From: Ferruginibacter sp.
GTDB taxonomy: Bacteria; Bacteroidota; Bacteroidia; Chitinophagales; Chitinophagaceae
Length of the DNA stretch: 64,000 nucleotides
NCBI GenBank assembly: GCA_016786725.1
Contig: JAEUVU010000003.1
Location: 186,001-250,000, forward strand
Reading direction: 5' to 3'
A program made the position numbers and the translations under genes. Below the pieces are notes generated by a model. It saw only the letters and a list, made by a program, of their open reading frames with translations, ran no database searches and was not told where the DNA came from. Each line of letters opens with the position of its first letter. Position 1 is the stretch's first letter. Shown in pieces: positions 8,264-17,800 of the stretch.

Positions 8264-8501
8264 TCCCAACTGGTTTTAACCAGTCCCGAAAGGGCTTTAA
8301 ACCTGTTCCCTAAGGGGTAAAAACCAGTTCCCAACAGGTTATAAAGGATCAATAAAGGGGTTATAAAGGGCTCCCCAAGGGGTTTTAACCTGTCCGGTAA
8401 GGGTTTTTAAGTACTCGACAAGGGGTTATAAACCCGTTTTAAAGGGGTTTTAATGTATCCGGGAAGGGGTTAAAACCAGTTCGGAAGGGGTTATTCCAGG
8501 T
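8264..8501. repeat. Array of eleven 21-22-nt direct repeats
   Basis: A 238-nt stretch divides into eleven consecutive units of 21 or 22 nt starting at 8264, 8285, 8307, 8329, 8351, 8373, 8394, 8416, 8438, 8459 and 8481. The core is AGGGGTTTTAAACC followed by a variable AGT/TGT and two or three C residues. Units differ from each other at several positions but keep length and the GGTT...AACC half-dyad. There are no spacers, so this is not a CRISPR. It lies between parDE and the padR promoter with no convincing ORF. The period equals two DNA turns, so equivalent bases face the same side of the helix. Confidence 0.9.
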
Positions 8502-8673
8502 TTACTTAACCCTCATTTTCCTACCATCCATCCCTAAAATTCCTCCCTTCATCAAACCCGGCCCCTTTTCAAAAAAATATTTTTAATCAGGCAAATAATT
8601 AAAAATCAATCATTTAACTCCAAAACCACCTCCTATCCACCACCAGCTACTATAAAAAATATGGTATTATGTG

Positions 8674-8703
8674 TTGCATAGTACTAAAATTCTATTATCT
8701 TTG
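8674..8703 (+). promoter_or_regulatory. Promoter of the padR-pspC operon
   Basis: TTG (8674-8676), 19 nt, then TATCTTTG (8696-8703) matches the Bacteroidota -33/-7 architecture well. The spacer carries GCATAGTACTAAA, including the palindrome TAGTACTA (8679-8686, read GTAC-centred), which could be a PadR operator for autorepression. The padR ATG is about 210 nt further on, leaving a long leader. Confidence 0.55.
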
Positions 8704-8778
8704 TGTTGTGATAGTGATAAACCGGTTAAAACTGTCGCAAGTTCTTAAAGTATAGCAAAAACAAAATCGATCTCCGCA

Positions 8779-8897
8779 ACACCCTCTCCTTTTGGAGAGG
8801 GACGGGGTGAGGTAGTATAGCCATGAATAAATTATTGTAAAGATCCTTTCTTCACCCCCCGTTTTTAATAGCCATGAGGCGGGGGTTGAAGGGAGGT
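8779..8897. repeat. CCCTCTCC/GGAGAGGG intergenic palindromes in the padR leader
   Basis: ACCCTCTCCTTTTGGAGAGGG (in two arms, CCCTCTCC/GGAGAGGG) near 8780 is followed by a CACCCCCCG ... GCGGGGGTTGAAGGGAGG pair ending at 8897. This is one of the C/T-rich palindromes seen repeatedly in this genome; it is inside the untranslated leader of padR and could fold in RNA. Two tiny ORFs with the start context TAGCCATGA (8823 and 8874) lie between the arms. Confidence 0.6.
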
Positions 8898-8911
8898 AAA
8901 AAAATGAAGCC

Positions 8912-9277
8912 ATGAATATTGACAACACAGCCAGCCAGATGCGTAAGGGAGTTCTGGAGTTTTGCATCCTCTCTATCATTAAAGAGGGTGAAGCCTACCC
9001 TTCGGATATCATTGAAAAAATGAAGGCTGCCAATCTCAACATCCTGGAAGGTACTTTGTACCCGCTTTTAACCAGGCTTAAAAACGCAGAACTTTTATCT
9101 TACCGTTGGGAAGAAAGCACCAGCGGCCCGCCACGTAAATATTTTACCCTAACAGAAAAAGGGGCAGGATTTTACAAAGAGCTGGAAGCTACCTGGCACG
9201 AACTTGCCAACGCAGTAAAAGCGCTTACCAACAGCAACGGACAGGAAAATATTGATCACAACAACTTCAACAACTAA
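8912..9277 (+). CDS. PadR family transcriptional regulator
   Basis: 121 residues. The winged-helix domain is intact: RKGVLEFCILSIIKEGEAYPSDIIEKM (11-37), EGTLYPLLTRLKNAELL (46-62), and the wing with WEESTSGPPRKYFTLTEKG (66-84). The short C-terminal helix (YKELEATWHELANAVKAL) is the dimerization helix of the compact PadR-s2 type. PadR proteins normally repress the operon they head; here the operon encodes a tandem PspC membrane protein and a lipoprotein, suggesting control of an envelope function. The tail is Asn-rich (NSNGQENIDHNNFNN). Confidence 0.93.
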   Translation: MNIDNTASQMRKGVLEFCILSIIKEGEAYPSDIIEKMKAANLNILEGTLYPLLTRLKNAELLSYRWEESTSGPPRKYFTLTEKGAGFYKELEATWHELANAVKALTNSNGQENIDHNNFNN

Positions 9278-9298
9278 CAACAATAAGAAAGTATAGCC

Positions 9299-9346
9299 AT
9301 GATCTTTTTGTTGGCCAAAACAACTAACGAAACACAAAAATTTTAG
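9299..9346 (+). CDS. Possible 15-codon leader ORF before the PspC gene
   Basis: An ATG in the context TATAGCCATGA opens a 15-codon frame (MIFLLAKTTNETQKF) whose TAG stop ends 2 nt before the PspC start, within a second copy of the TAGCCATGA context. The arrangement would allow translational coupling between this peptide and the PspC gene. It may simply be chance; there is no independent evidence of translation. Confidence 0.3.
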   Translation: MIFLLAKTTNETQKF

Positions 9347-9348
9347 CC

Positions 9349-11550
9349 ATGAAACAAGTAATAAATATAAACTTCCAGGGACGGGTAGTTCCCATAGAAG
9401 TTACAGCTTTTGAACTGCTGAAAAATTACACCGAAAGCCTGAACCGGCACTTTGCCAATGAAGAAGGCAAGGAAGAAATCATCAATGATATTGAAAGCCG
9501 TATTGGTGAACTGTTCCAGGAAAGAATTACCAAAGGCGCTACCTGTATCACCGAAGATGATGTAAATGCCATCATCAATACCATGGGCCGCCCCGAAGAG
9601 TTTGAAAGTATGGATGATGCACAAACATCAGCCTCGGCTTCTTCATCTACAGCCAACGAACAACAAACAACGAACAACAACAATTCTTCTTTCACCGGCA
9701 GCAAAAGGTTATTCCGTGATGAGAACGATAAAGTACTGGGTGGTGTGTGCAGCGGCCTTGCCAACTATTTTAATATAGATGTGGTGGTTGCCAGGATCAT
9801 CTTTGTGGTACTGTTGTTCTCCGGCATTGGTTTCTTAACCTACATTATTATGTGGATAGCGGTGCCGAGCAGCGCTACCACACAAATTGGCGGCACACGC
9901 AAAAAATTATTCCGCGACCCCGATGAAAAACTGGTTGCCGGTGTGTGCAGCGGAATCGGTAATTATTTCGGCATCAATGCCTGGATACCAAGGGTGCTGT
10001 TCATCCTGCCTTTCCTCTCCTTTATTTCACGCTGGGGCCACTGGGGCTTTGGGGATTTTGGCGATATCGTTCGCTTCACCTTCAGTCCAACATCTTTGAT
10101 CGTTTACATTATATTATGGATAGTGATACCGGAAGCATTAACCACTTCTGAAAAACTGGAGATGAAAGGTGAGAAAGTAGATATGAACTCAATCAAAGCT
10201 TCGGTAATGGAAGAGATGAAAGGCGTTGGAAAAAAAGCTTCAGCATTTGGTAAAGAAGCATCTTCTGCCATAGTTGATAAAGCAAATGTTGTGGCAAACG
10301 ACACAAAGAATTTTGCAAGGCGCAGCCGCGGCGGTTTGGGCAATGTGATAGCCATGATCGCAAAAATATTTGCCTACTTCATTATCGGTTGCGTAGGTTT
10401 TGCATTAGTAATGGCTTTATTTGGTTTGGCAATTGCATCAATAGGCCTGTTCCCGCTGAAAGATTTTTTGATCGGCGGTACTTATCAAAACCTGTATGCA
10501 TGGGGTACGCTGATGTTCTTTATTGCAGTGCCTATCATCGCCATCATCACCTGGATCATCCGTAAGATAGCCAGATCGAGAAGCAATGGTAAAATGCTGG
10601 GCTTTACATTTGGCGCCATGTGGGTAATTGGATGGATAAGTTTTATTCTTCTGATCACTTCTATCGGCAGCGATTTTAATTACAGCAGCAAAAACCTTAC
10701 TGAAAATGAAGTGTACTTAACCAACCCGATGGTTGATAAACTGGAGATCACCGCAAAATCGCCTTTGTATAAATATAACCGCATCAGGTCATTAAGGTTC
10801 GAGCCTTTTGAAGGTATCAATGAAGACACAGCTTATGTAAACAATGTAGATGTACGCATAGTTAAATCAACCAACGACAGCTTCAGGGTTACGGTTATTA
10901 AAACAGCGTCGGGCAGGTACAGGAATGTTGCCGAAGAGAATGCAGCCAAAATAAAATACTCAGGCATACAGAAAGACACTGTGTTGTTGATGGACAAAGG
11001 TATCGGCATCAACAAAACCGATAAATTCCGCAACCAGCGGGTAGTGCTTACGGTGTATGTACCAGCCGGAAAAAGGATCAGGATAGATAAGAGTATCAAC
11101 TGGTACAATGATGTTCATTTTGGCAGCAATTGGGATAATGGCGACTGGTATTATGATGCTGACAGCGATGCACAGAACTGGAGATCGGGCGTAGAATATA
11201 AAATGGGAGCAGACGGTAAACTGTACAATTTAAAAGGCATACCTGCCGGCGAAGAAGAAGACAGGGAAAATGGCCGCACCAGGGTAACGATTGACGGCAA
11301 TGGAATAGAAGTGATTACCAATGACAGGAGTAATGATGACAATTATCGTTATAACAACAGCGGAGAGCCTGTTAAAAAAGAAGATTCGCTGAAGCTGAAG
11401 CTTGACGAAAAGCAAAGGATCAAAGACTCGCTGTTTCAAAAGGCAAAAGAAAAAATTGAGAAAGAACTCGGAAAAACCGGGGATAACAATCAACCGGCCG
11501 GTATAAGTACACAGTTACCTGCTTTAAACCCGATGACAGAGCTGATCTAA
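9349..11550 (+). CDS. Tandem PspC domain membrane protein
   Basis: 733 residues. After an N-terminal cytoplasmic helical region (1-90, VININFQGRVVPIEVTAFEL, with EEIINDIESRIGELF) and a Gln/Asn/Ser linker (91-115), two PspC domains follow: 118-175 (KRLFRDENDKVLGGVCSGLA) and 186-262 (KKLFRDPDEKLVAGVCSGIG), each with a transmembrane helix. Further membrane spans lie near 340-365, 385-405 and 418-440. The remaining C-terminal 290 residues look beta-rich and extracytoplasmic (auto-transporter-adhesin-like GIN fold suspected), ending in a charged helix. PspC proteins sense or relay envelope stress. Being in an operon with PadR and a lipoprotein suggests an envelope-stress module; the specific trigger is unknown. 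Confidence 0.88.
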   Translation: MKQVININFQGRVVPIEVTAFELLKNYTESLNRHFANEEGKEEIINDIESRIGELFQERITKGATCITEDDVNAIINTMGRPEEFESMDDAQTSASASSSTANEQQTTNNNNSSFTGSKRLFRDENDKVLGGVCSGLANYFNIDVVVARIIFVVLLFSGIGFLTYIIMWIAVPSSATTQIGGTRKKLFRDPDEKLVAGVCSGIGNYFGINAWIPRVLFILPFLSFISRWGHWGFGDFGDIVRFTFSPTSLIVYIILWIVIPEALTTSEKLEMKGEKVDMNSIKASVMEEMKGVGKKASAFGKEASSAIVDKANVVANDTKNFARRSRGGLGNVIAMIAKIFAYFIIGCVGFALVMALFGLAIASIGLFPLKDFLIGGTYQNLYAWGTLMFFIAVPIIAIITWIIRKIARSRSNGKMLGFTFGAMWVIGWISFILLITSIGSDFNYSSKNLTENEVYLTNPMVDKLEITAKSPLYKYNRIRSLRFEPFEGINEDTAYVNNVDVRIVKSTNDSFRVTVIKTASGRYRNVAEENAAKIKYSGIQKDTVLLMDKGIGINKTDKFRNQRVVLTVYVPAGKRIRIDKSINWYNDVHFGSNWDNGDWYYDADSDAQNWRSGVEYKMGADGKLYNLKGIPAGEEEDRENGRTRVTIDGNGIEVITNDRSNDDNYRYNNSGEPVKKEDSLKLKLDEKQRIKDSLFQKAKEKIEKELGKTGDNNQPAGISTQLPALNPMTELI

Positions 11551-11578
11551 ACATTTAATCATTTTTAAAACAGGTAAA

Positions 11579-11959
11579 ATGAAAAAGTTTATTGTTCCTT
11601 TTGTTCTTGGTTTGATATTGATTGCCTCGATGCCCTCTTGCTTTCATCGCCACGATGATTTCTCAATCAGCTTTTCAGATGACGACGATGAATTTGAAAT
11701 GGAAGCTGATTATCCCAGGCACAAGTCGCACAATGTAAAAGTTTTTTTGAACGATCAGTTGCTTAACCATGTTGCCCATAAAGGCAGGCATAGTTTTAAA
11801 AATGAAGAGATAACACTTGATGATAACACCACTTTTTACATTGATGCTGCACCCGGTGAAGTAAATATAAGAGTTGATAAAGATGAAAATTCAGAAGAAG
11901 GATACATAAGGGTAAAGGAATTGTGCCAGGGCCTTAAGCTGGTAATAGAAGAGCATTAA
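11579..11959 (+). CDS. Small acidic lipoprotein of the PadR/PspC operon
   Basis: 126 residues with a lipoprotein signal MKKFIVPFVLGLILIASMPSC (lipobox MPSC, Cys21). The mature part starts with a His/Asp-rich stretch (FHRHDDFSISFSDDDDEFEME) that could bind divalent metal, followed by beta-type sequence (NVKVFLNDQLL, FYIDAAPGEVNIRVDKDENSE). It starts 28 nt after the PspC gene and is followed by a strong terminator, so it closes the operon. No family name recognised. Confidence 0.75.
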   Translation: MKKFIVPFVLGLILIASMPSCFHRHDDFSISFSDDDDEFEMEADYPRHKSHNVKVFLNDQLLNHVAHKGRHSFKNEEITLDDNTTFYIDAAPGEVNIRVDKDENSEEGYIRVKELCQGLKLVIEEH

Positions 11960-11998
11960 AATCGTTTCAATAGTTGAGTTGAAGTTGAAACCAACAAC

Positions 11999-12027
11999 GT
12001 CCCCCGATTTTTCGGGGGACTTTTTTT
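11999..12027 (+). terminator. Intrinsic terminator of the padR operon
   Basis: A perfect 9-bp stem GTCCCCCGA / TCGGGGGAC with a TTTT loop, followed at once by seven T residues, 39 nt after the stop of the lipoprotein gene. Confidence 0.93.
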
Positions 12028-12035
12028 GTTGTTTT

Positions 12036-12177
12036 GAACACGGATGAAACGGATTGAACTGATGCCCACGGATATTTTTTCTGTAAAGCAGAAAATTTGG
12101 ATTGTTTGGTTGCTCCATCATCCTGCGAAGCAGGAGTATCCTTTTTTAAATCTGTCCAATCAGTGTCATCCGTGTTC
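12036..12177. repeat. Long imperfect inverted repeat (ATCCGTGTTC family)
   Basis: Left arm GAACACGGATGAAACGGATT (from 12036) and right arm ending ATCAGTGTCATCCGTGTTC (to 12177) are imperfect reverse complements about 28 nt long. In the middle is a perfect small palindrome TCCTGC-GAA-GCAGGA (12120-12134). The gap between the terminator and gcvT is otherwise empty. Confidence 0.85.
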
Positions 12178-12243
12178 TAATTGCATTTTTGCTCACCGGG
12201 CAAAAAAGTATTTCGGCATATGTATCCTCACAGCTTTTTATTT

Positions 12244-12251
12244 TACATTTG
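12244..12251 (+). promoter_or_regulatory. -7 promoter box of gcvT
   Basis: TACATTTG matches TAnnTTTG and lies 31 nt before the gcvT ATG, just past the inverted repeat. Confidence 0.5.
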
Positions 12252-12282
12252 CAGTCACTCAAAAAATTAAAATTGCTCTTGT

Positions 12283-13368
12283 ATGAAAAATACACCCTTC
12301 ACACAAAAACACATTGACCTTGGCGCTAAAATGGCCGAGTTTGCAGGCTATAATATGCCCATCAGTTATTCGGGCATTAATGATGAACATGCTGCAGTGC
12401 GTAACTCAGCCGGTGTTTTTGATGTAAGCCATATGGGCGAATTTATTTTGAAAGGAGAAAATGCATTGGACCTTATACAACGCATTACCAGTAACGACGC
12501 CTCAAAATTAACAGATGGCAAAGCACAGTACAGTTGCTTTCCAAACAAGGATGGCGGGATTGTTGATGACCTGATCGTGTATTGCCTGGAAGAGAACAAA
12601 GCTTACATGCTGGTTGTAAATGCCAGCAATATCGAAAAAGACTGGGCATGGGTTCAGCAGTTCAATGATAAGCAGGTGGAGATGCACAACATTTCTGATA
12701 AAACCTGTTTGCTGGCCATACAAGGCCCAAATGCAACAAAAATTCTGCAGCCACTTACAGATAAAGACATCATGAACCTGAAATATTATACTTTCACCAA
12801 GGGTACATTTGCCGGTGTTGAAAATGTTTTGATAAGTGCAACCGGTTATACAGGAGCAGGAGGTGTTGAAATTTATTTTGAGGACAAAGATGATAACGCA
12901 TCAAAAATATGGGATGCCATTTTTGAAGCCGGTCAGAAAGGCGGCATCAAACCGATTGGTTTGGGTGCAAGAGATACCCTGCGTTTGGAAATGGGTTACT
13001 GCTTATACGGCAATGATATTGATGATACCACTTCACCATTAGAAGCAGGCCTGGGCTGGATAACCAAATTCACCAAGCCATTTACCAACAGCGGATATTT
13101 TGAAAATCAAAAAGAAAAAGGGGTTTCCAAAAAGCTGGTTGGTTTTGAAATGCTTGAAAAAGGCATTGCACGCCATGGATATGATATAAAGAATTTTGAA
13201 GGGGAAATAATAGGCCGTGTAACATCGGGAACACAATCGCCCACATTGGGCAAGGCCATAGGTATGGGTTATGTTGATATGCATCATTCAGCTATTGGTG
13301 CTGATATCTATGTCAGCATCCGCAATACAATGCTAAAAGCAAGGGTTGTAAAAATGCCATTTGTTTAA
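12283..13368 (+). CDS. gcvT: Glycine cleavage system T protein (aminomethyltransferase)
   Basis: 361 residues, the normal length. GcvT takes the aminomethyl group from lipoyl-GcvH, releases ammonia and forms 5,10-methylene-tetrahydrofolate. Seen: start segment [20 protein letters not shown] (10-29), [18 protein letters not shown] (37-54), the catalytic Asp region [13 protein letters not shown] (88-100, Asp95/96), [12 protein letters not shown] and the C-terminal beta-barrel ([21 protein letters not shown]). The other subunits (GcvH, GcvP) are not in the window, so the system is dispersed on this chromosome. Confidence 0.97.
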   Translation: MKNTPFTQKHIDLGAKMAEFAGYNMPISYSGINDEHAAVRNSAGVFDVSHMGEFILKGENALDLIQRITSNDASKLTDGKAQYSCFPNKDGGIVDDLIVYCLEENKAYMLVVNASNIEKDWAWVQQFNDKQVEMHNISDKTCLLAIQGPNATKILQPLTDKDIMNLKYYTFTKGTFAGVENVLISATGYTGAGGVEIYFEDKDDNASKIWDAIFEAGQKGGIKPIGLGARDTLRLEMGYCLYGNDIDDTTSPLEAGLGWITKFTKPFTNSGYFENQKEKGVSKKLVGFEMLEKGIARHGYDIKNFEGEIIGRVTSGTQSPTLGKAIGMGYVDMHHSAIGADIYVSIRNTMLKARVVKMPFV

Positions 13369-13482
13369 TGGATAATTTAATAATTGATAATGGATAATTT
13401 TTCCGGATCATACAGTTTACTATCAGGTCAAAAGTATTTTAGTTAAAGCATCATCAATTATCCATTAACCCATTATCCATTA
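13369..13482. repeat. AT-rich inverted repeat (ATTATCCATT family)
   Basis: Left side contains TGGATAATTTAATAATTGAT and TGGATAATT; right side (13451-13482) contains TCATCAATTATCCATTAACC and ATTATCCATTA. The arms are imperfect reverse complements flanking about 50 nt. The repeat starts on the base after the gcvT stop and stops 6 nt before the next gene. Confidence 0.8.
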
Positions 13483-13488
13483 TAAACT

Positions 13489-13962
13489 ATGCCAAAGATC
13501 CATCTTACATCTTTTATTGCAGCGCCTGTTGAGCGTGTGTTCAACCTGAGCCGGAGTATAAACCTGCACCAGATATCAACCGCATCCACCGGTGAAAAAG
13601 CAATTGATGGTGTTATGAGCGGACTGATAAATAAAAACGAAACCGTAACCTGGCAGGCAAAACATCTTTTTAAAACCAGGCAGTTCACTTCTAAAATTTC
13701 AGAAATGAAAAGCCCCGAATTTTTTGTAGATGAAATGGTGAAGGGCGATTTTAAAAGTTTTCATCACGAGCATCATTTTAAAGCCACAGCAAATGGCACC
13801 ATCATGATAGACCTTATAAATTTTGAAACACCTTATGGTAATTTTGGAAAAATAGTAAACAGCATTTTTCTAAAAAAATACCTTGAGAAATTTTTGATTA
13901 AGCGAAACGAAGTGATTAAAGAATATGCAGAAACACAAAAATGGAAAACGATTCTCAATTAA
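13489..13962 (+). CDS. SRPBCC family (START/polyketide cyclase-like) protein
   Basis: 157 residues with the SRPBCC helix-grip layout: N-terminal strand and helix IHLTSFIAAPVERVFNLSRSINLH (residues 3-26), central strands (NETVTWQAKHLF, FTSKISEMKSPEFFVDEM, FKSFHHEHHFKATANGTIMID), and the C-terminal helix (KKYLEKFLIKRNEVIKEYA). Members bind hydrophobic ligands in a deep cavity; the ligand here is unknown. No signal peptide. It is followed after 7 nt by the ComB-like gene, so the two are probably translated from one mRNA. Confidence 0.85.
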   Translation: MPKIHLTSFIAAPVERVFNLSRSINLHQISTASTGEKAIDGVMSGLINKNETVTWQAKHLFKTRQFTSKISEMKSPEFFVDEMVKGDFKSFHHEHHFKATANGTIMIDLINFETPYGNFGKIVNSIFLKKYLEKFLIKRNEVIKEYAETQKWKTILN

Positions 13963-13969
13963 TTAAACA

Positions 13970-14701
13970 ATGACGAATAATAAACCAGAACTATATACCT
14001 CTCTTTCTCCTTCCCTCCTGGAATTATATCCTGTTGAAAAAAGCATTGTAGTCATCATTGATGTATTGCGTGCCACATCAACCATTGCAGCCGCCTTGTA
14101 TAATGGGGCAAAGCATATAATACCGGTTGCCAGTGTTGCAGAGTGTATCAACATCGGTAAACAAATTGAATGTATAACAGCCGGCGAAAGGGACGGACAA
14201 ATTGCAGAAGGACTTACTTATGGAAACTCTCCGTTTGAATATCCACGTGAATTTGTTGAAAATAAAACTCTGGTGCTTACAACAACCAACGGAACAAAAC
14301 TGCTGCATATGGCACTCGACAGGAATGCAAAAGGTATCATTACCGGTTCGTTCCCCAACATATCAGCCGTTTGTGATTATTTGCTTGCACAAAAGCAAAA
14401 TGTAATATTAGGCTGCGCCGCCTGGAAGAACAGGGTCAATATCGAAGATACCTTGTTTGCCGGTGCTGTTATTGATCGCATTGGCAAACATTTTTCCATT
14501 AACTGCGATTCTTCTCAAATGGCGCTTACCATGTATAATGATGCTAAAGAAGACCTGTTTGAATTTATGAAGTTGAAAAATGCATCGCACTATCAGCGCC
14601 TCTCTGGTTTCGGGCTCGAAAAAGATATCCGGTATTGTTTAACCGAAGATGTTGCCAATGTAACGGTTGTTTATGAGCAAGGAAAATTGCTTGCTAAATA
14701 A
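13970..14701 (+). CDS. comB: 2-phosphosulfolactate phosphatase family protein (ComB-like)
   Basis: 243 residues with the ComB signature blocks: IDVLRATSTIAAALYNGAKH (30-49, Asp31 at the active site), AGERDGQIAEGLTYGNSPFE (71-90) and LTTTNGTKLL (103-112). ComB dephosphorylates 2-phosphosulfolactate to sulfolactate, a step of coenzyme M synthesis in methanogens; related genes are common in bacteria that make other sulfonates. No comA or sulfolactate dehydrogenase gene is in the window, so the actual substrate is inferred. A role in sulfonolipid supply is possible for Bacteroidota but unproven here. Confidence 0.85.
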   Translation: MTNNKPELYTSLSPSLLELYPVEKSIVVIIDVLRATSTIAAALYNGAKHIIPVASVAECINIGKQIECITAGERDGQIAEGLTYGNSPFEYPREFVENKTLVLTTTNGTKLLHMALDRNAKGIITGSFPNISAVCDYLLAQKQNVILGCAAWKNRVNIEDTLFAGAVIDRIGKHFSINCDSSQMALTMYNDAKEDLFEFMKLKNASHYQRLSGFGLEKDIRYCLTEDVANVTVVYEQGKLLAK

Positions 14702-14772
14702 AAAGAATATCAATTAACAATTTTTTTCTTTTAATCTTTTACTTAACCTTTCAGGGCTCGGCTTTTTTCCAT

Positions 14773-14780
14773 TACTTTTG
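14773..14780 (+). promoter_or_regulatory. -7 promoter box of the helicase gene
   Basis: TACTTTTG matches TAnnTTTG, 70 nt before the helicase ATG. Confidence 0.45.
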
Positions 14781-14850
14781 CAAATTGCCTTTTTCAGAAT
14801 TGACAAGTAAGCAAAATCTGAAATCCTAAATCGGCAATCCCAAATCGAGC

Positions 14851-17800
14851 ATGGCTTTACCGCACCTTGTTAAATATGTTTACAATAATGGCTCTGATGA
14901 AGTGATACGCCGCAGCAAAAAAATCCATGCAATGGGTTTTGTTGAGCTGGTAGAACATGATCAGCTAATGAGTGGCGTTGTGTTCAGGGTAAAGGACGAC
15001 AGCTACGCCACTTTTTACAAAGTGTATATTCAAAAATATACCGATCCAAAATCAATGACGGTCCGCTGCTCCTGCCCCTACAACCTCGGCGATATCTGCA
15101 GGCATGAGGGCGCAGCTTTATTGCGCCTGCAGGATATGGTTGATAAAAATATGCTGGGTAATACCAGCATTCAGTACAACCAGCGGCATACAGTTGCCAA
15201 GATGAAGCATATTGAACTGAAGATGATCAAGCTGCTTTCATCGCCGGGTATATATGCTGAAGCGGAAAATCTTTTACGCACTACCAGGGCAAATATCATT
15301 AAAGCTGCTGATGAAAGAGTAGAGGCTGAACTGATCATAGAGGGCGAAACTTTTCCGCTGGTAATACAGAAGAACGACGAAAGAAATTTTGACACATCCT
15401 GCAAATGCGGCGAAACTGAACATCCGCTTTGCGAACACAAAGTTTTATTGTTTTTACAATTACTGGATGCTTATGGAACCGGTTATTTTGATACGATACG
15501 TAACTGGGATAAAGAAAAAAATAAACTGTTGCAGATATATGGGTACAGTTTAGAGGATGATCTTACCGGTAAGTTTGAATTTACTTATAAAGACGGCAAG
15601 CCCTTTTTAAAAGTACTGGATACTTCTATAAAAAGAGTAGCGCCCGGTACGGTTACAGCAAAACCTTCAGAAGTTTTTATCGCCCCCAATTTACCTGCCG
15701 AAGAAGTTGCCGTGGAAGAGCAGCCGGCAAAAAGGCTGGGTGTTGTTTTTAATTTTAATGCAACGGTCTATCCTTATTTTGAGATAGATGCGGTGCAGGG
15801 CGAAACCAATGATGAACAAAATAAATACCTGGGCAAGGTTGAAAAACTTGACCTTACAAAATTTGTAAATACGGAAGTATTTAATGAGGAAGATAAACAA
15901 CTGGTGCAGCAGGTTAGAAAATTACAAACGCCTGAAATAAATAAATATCTTGATCGAAACTCACCTTTTAGCGGCATCTGGGAAAATATCATTCATACCG
16001 ATGGTGATGACCTGCCGGAAGAAACAAAAGCGCTGATTGCAGAGTACCTGCAGCCGAAATTGAAAAAACTGTTTGAAGAGCAGTCTCAAAACAATTTTAT
16101 TTTTTATTTACCCAAAGGCAAAAATTTTACAACAGCTAATCTTGAAGAAACAGAACTTAGCAACCATTTTATTGCACCCGTTTTTAAAGTGCAGGCCAGT
16201 GCAGATCATTTTGAAATTGCCTGCACAGTTAAATTGATGGGCGAAACGGTTTCTTTTGTAGAGAATGAATGTAACAGCAGCCTGGTTTATCTGAACGACC
16301 ATGTAATGTATCTCTGGCAAAAAGCAGAGGATGTTTTACAGGCAGAAAAATTTGTCAAAGAAGGGAATATCCAACTGAGCAAAGATAACTGGGCAGAAAA
16401 AATGCGTAAGGTTATCATCCCGCTTACCAAAGAGTATAAAGTAGAGTTTGATAAAACACTGGTTAGGGAAGTAAAAAGCGGCGAGCCTGAAGTAAAGCTG
16501 CAGTTGCAGGAAAAAGGTGACTACCTTGTATTTCAACCTGTATTCTCCTACAAAGGATTTGAAACCAAAGCTGCAGATAAAGAAAACATCATTATACCTG
16601 ACGGGGATAAAATACTCATCATAGAAAGAAATTTAGAAGCAGAAGAAAAGTTTCTAAAGAAATTGGAGAACCTGCACTCTATGTTTGTGCGGCCCGATGA
16701 TAAGAATAACCTGGTATTAAAAGGCGCCGAAGTGCTTCGCAATAACTGGTTCTTTTTATTTGTAGATGCAATGAATGAAATGAAAGTGCCGGTATTTGGT
16801 TTTGAAGCGCTTCGGAATTTCAGATTTAATACAGCAAGGCCCAATACACATATTCATGTAAGCAGCGGACTCGACTGGTTTGATGCAAAAGTTGAGATAG
16901 AATTTGGTGAACAGCGGGTTGGAATTGACGAGATAAAATCAGCGTTGGTAAATAAACAATCCTTTGTTCAGTTAAGCGATGGCACATTAGGCATACTCCC
17001 TGATGAATGGCTGAAACGGTATTCATTGCTGTTTAAGGTAGGTGATGGAAGAAGCGACCAGCTGCGCCTGTCTAAATATCACATGAGTGTGATAGATGAG
17101 TTGTATGAGAACAGGGATGAAAAAGAATTAAGTTTTGAGCTGGATGAAAAATATGAGCGACTGAAAGAGTTCAAGAACATTCCCGAAATTCCGGCACCGG
17201 TTCATTTACAGGATGTTTTACGCCCTTACCAGGTTTCAGGTTTTCAATGGCTTAATTATCTGAACGATGTAGGCTGGGGCGGCATTTTAGCCGATGATAT
17301 GGGTTTGGGTAAAACGGTGCAGGCGCTGAGTATGCTTCATCATTATAAAGAAATTACCGGTGGGCTAAAGGCCTTGGTTGTTTGTCCTACTACTTTGATC
17401 TATAACTGGAGAAATGAGGTTCAGAAATTTTCACCCTCCTTATCTTTTCACATTCACCATGGCAGCATCAGGGGGCGTGATGCAGAAGAATTGAATAAAC
17501 AGAATATCATTATTACAACATACGGTACTTTGCGCAGCGATATACAACTGTTGCTGAAAATGAATTTTGATTATGTGATACTGGATGAAAGCCAGGCAAT
17601 AAAAAACCCGGCATCGAAAGTAACCAGGGCTGCCAGCCTGCTTAATGCAAAGAACAGGCTTTGCATGAGTGGTACACCTTTGCAGAATAATACATTCGAT
17701 ATTTTTGCGCAAATGAATTTCCTCAACCCTGGTTTACTGGGTAATATGGAATTTTTCCGCAACGAATTTGCAACGCCTATTGATAAATTTGGTGAGCAGG

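Noticed and set aside
8264..8501. CRISPR array
   Set aside because: Units are contiguous with no unique spacers and vary at several positions; no cas genes are nearby.
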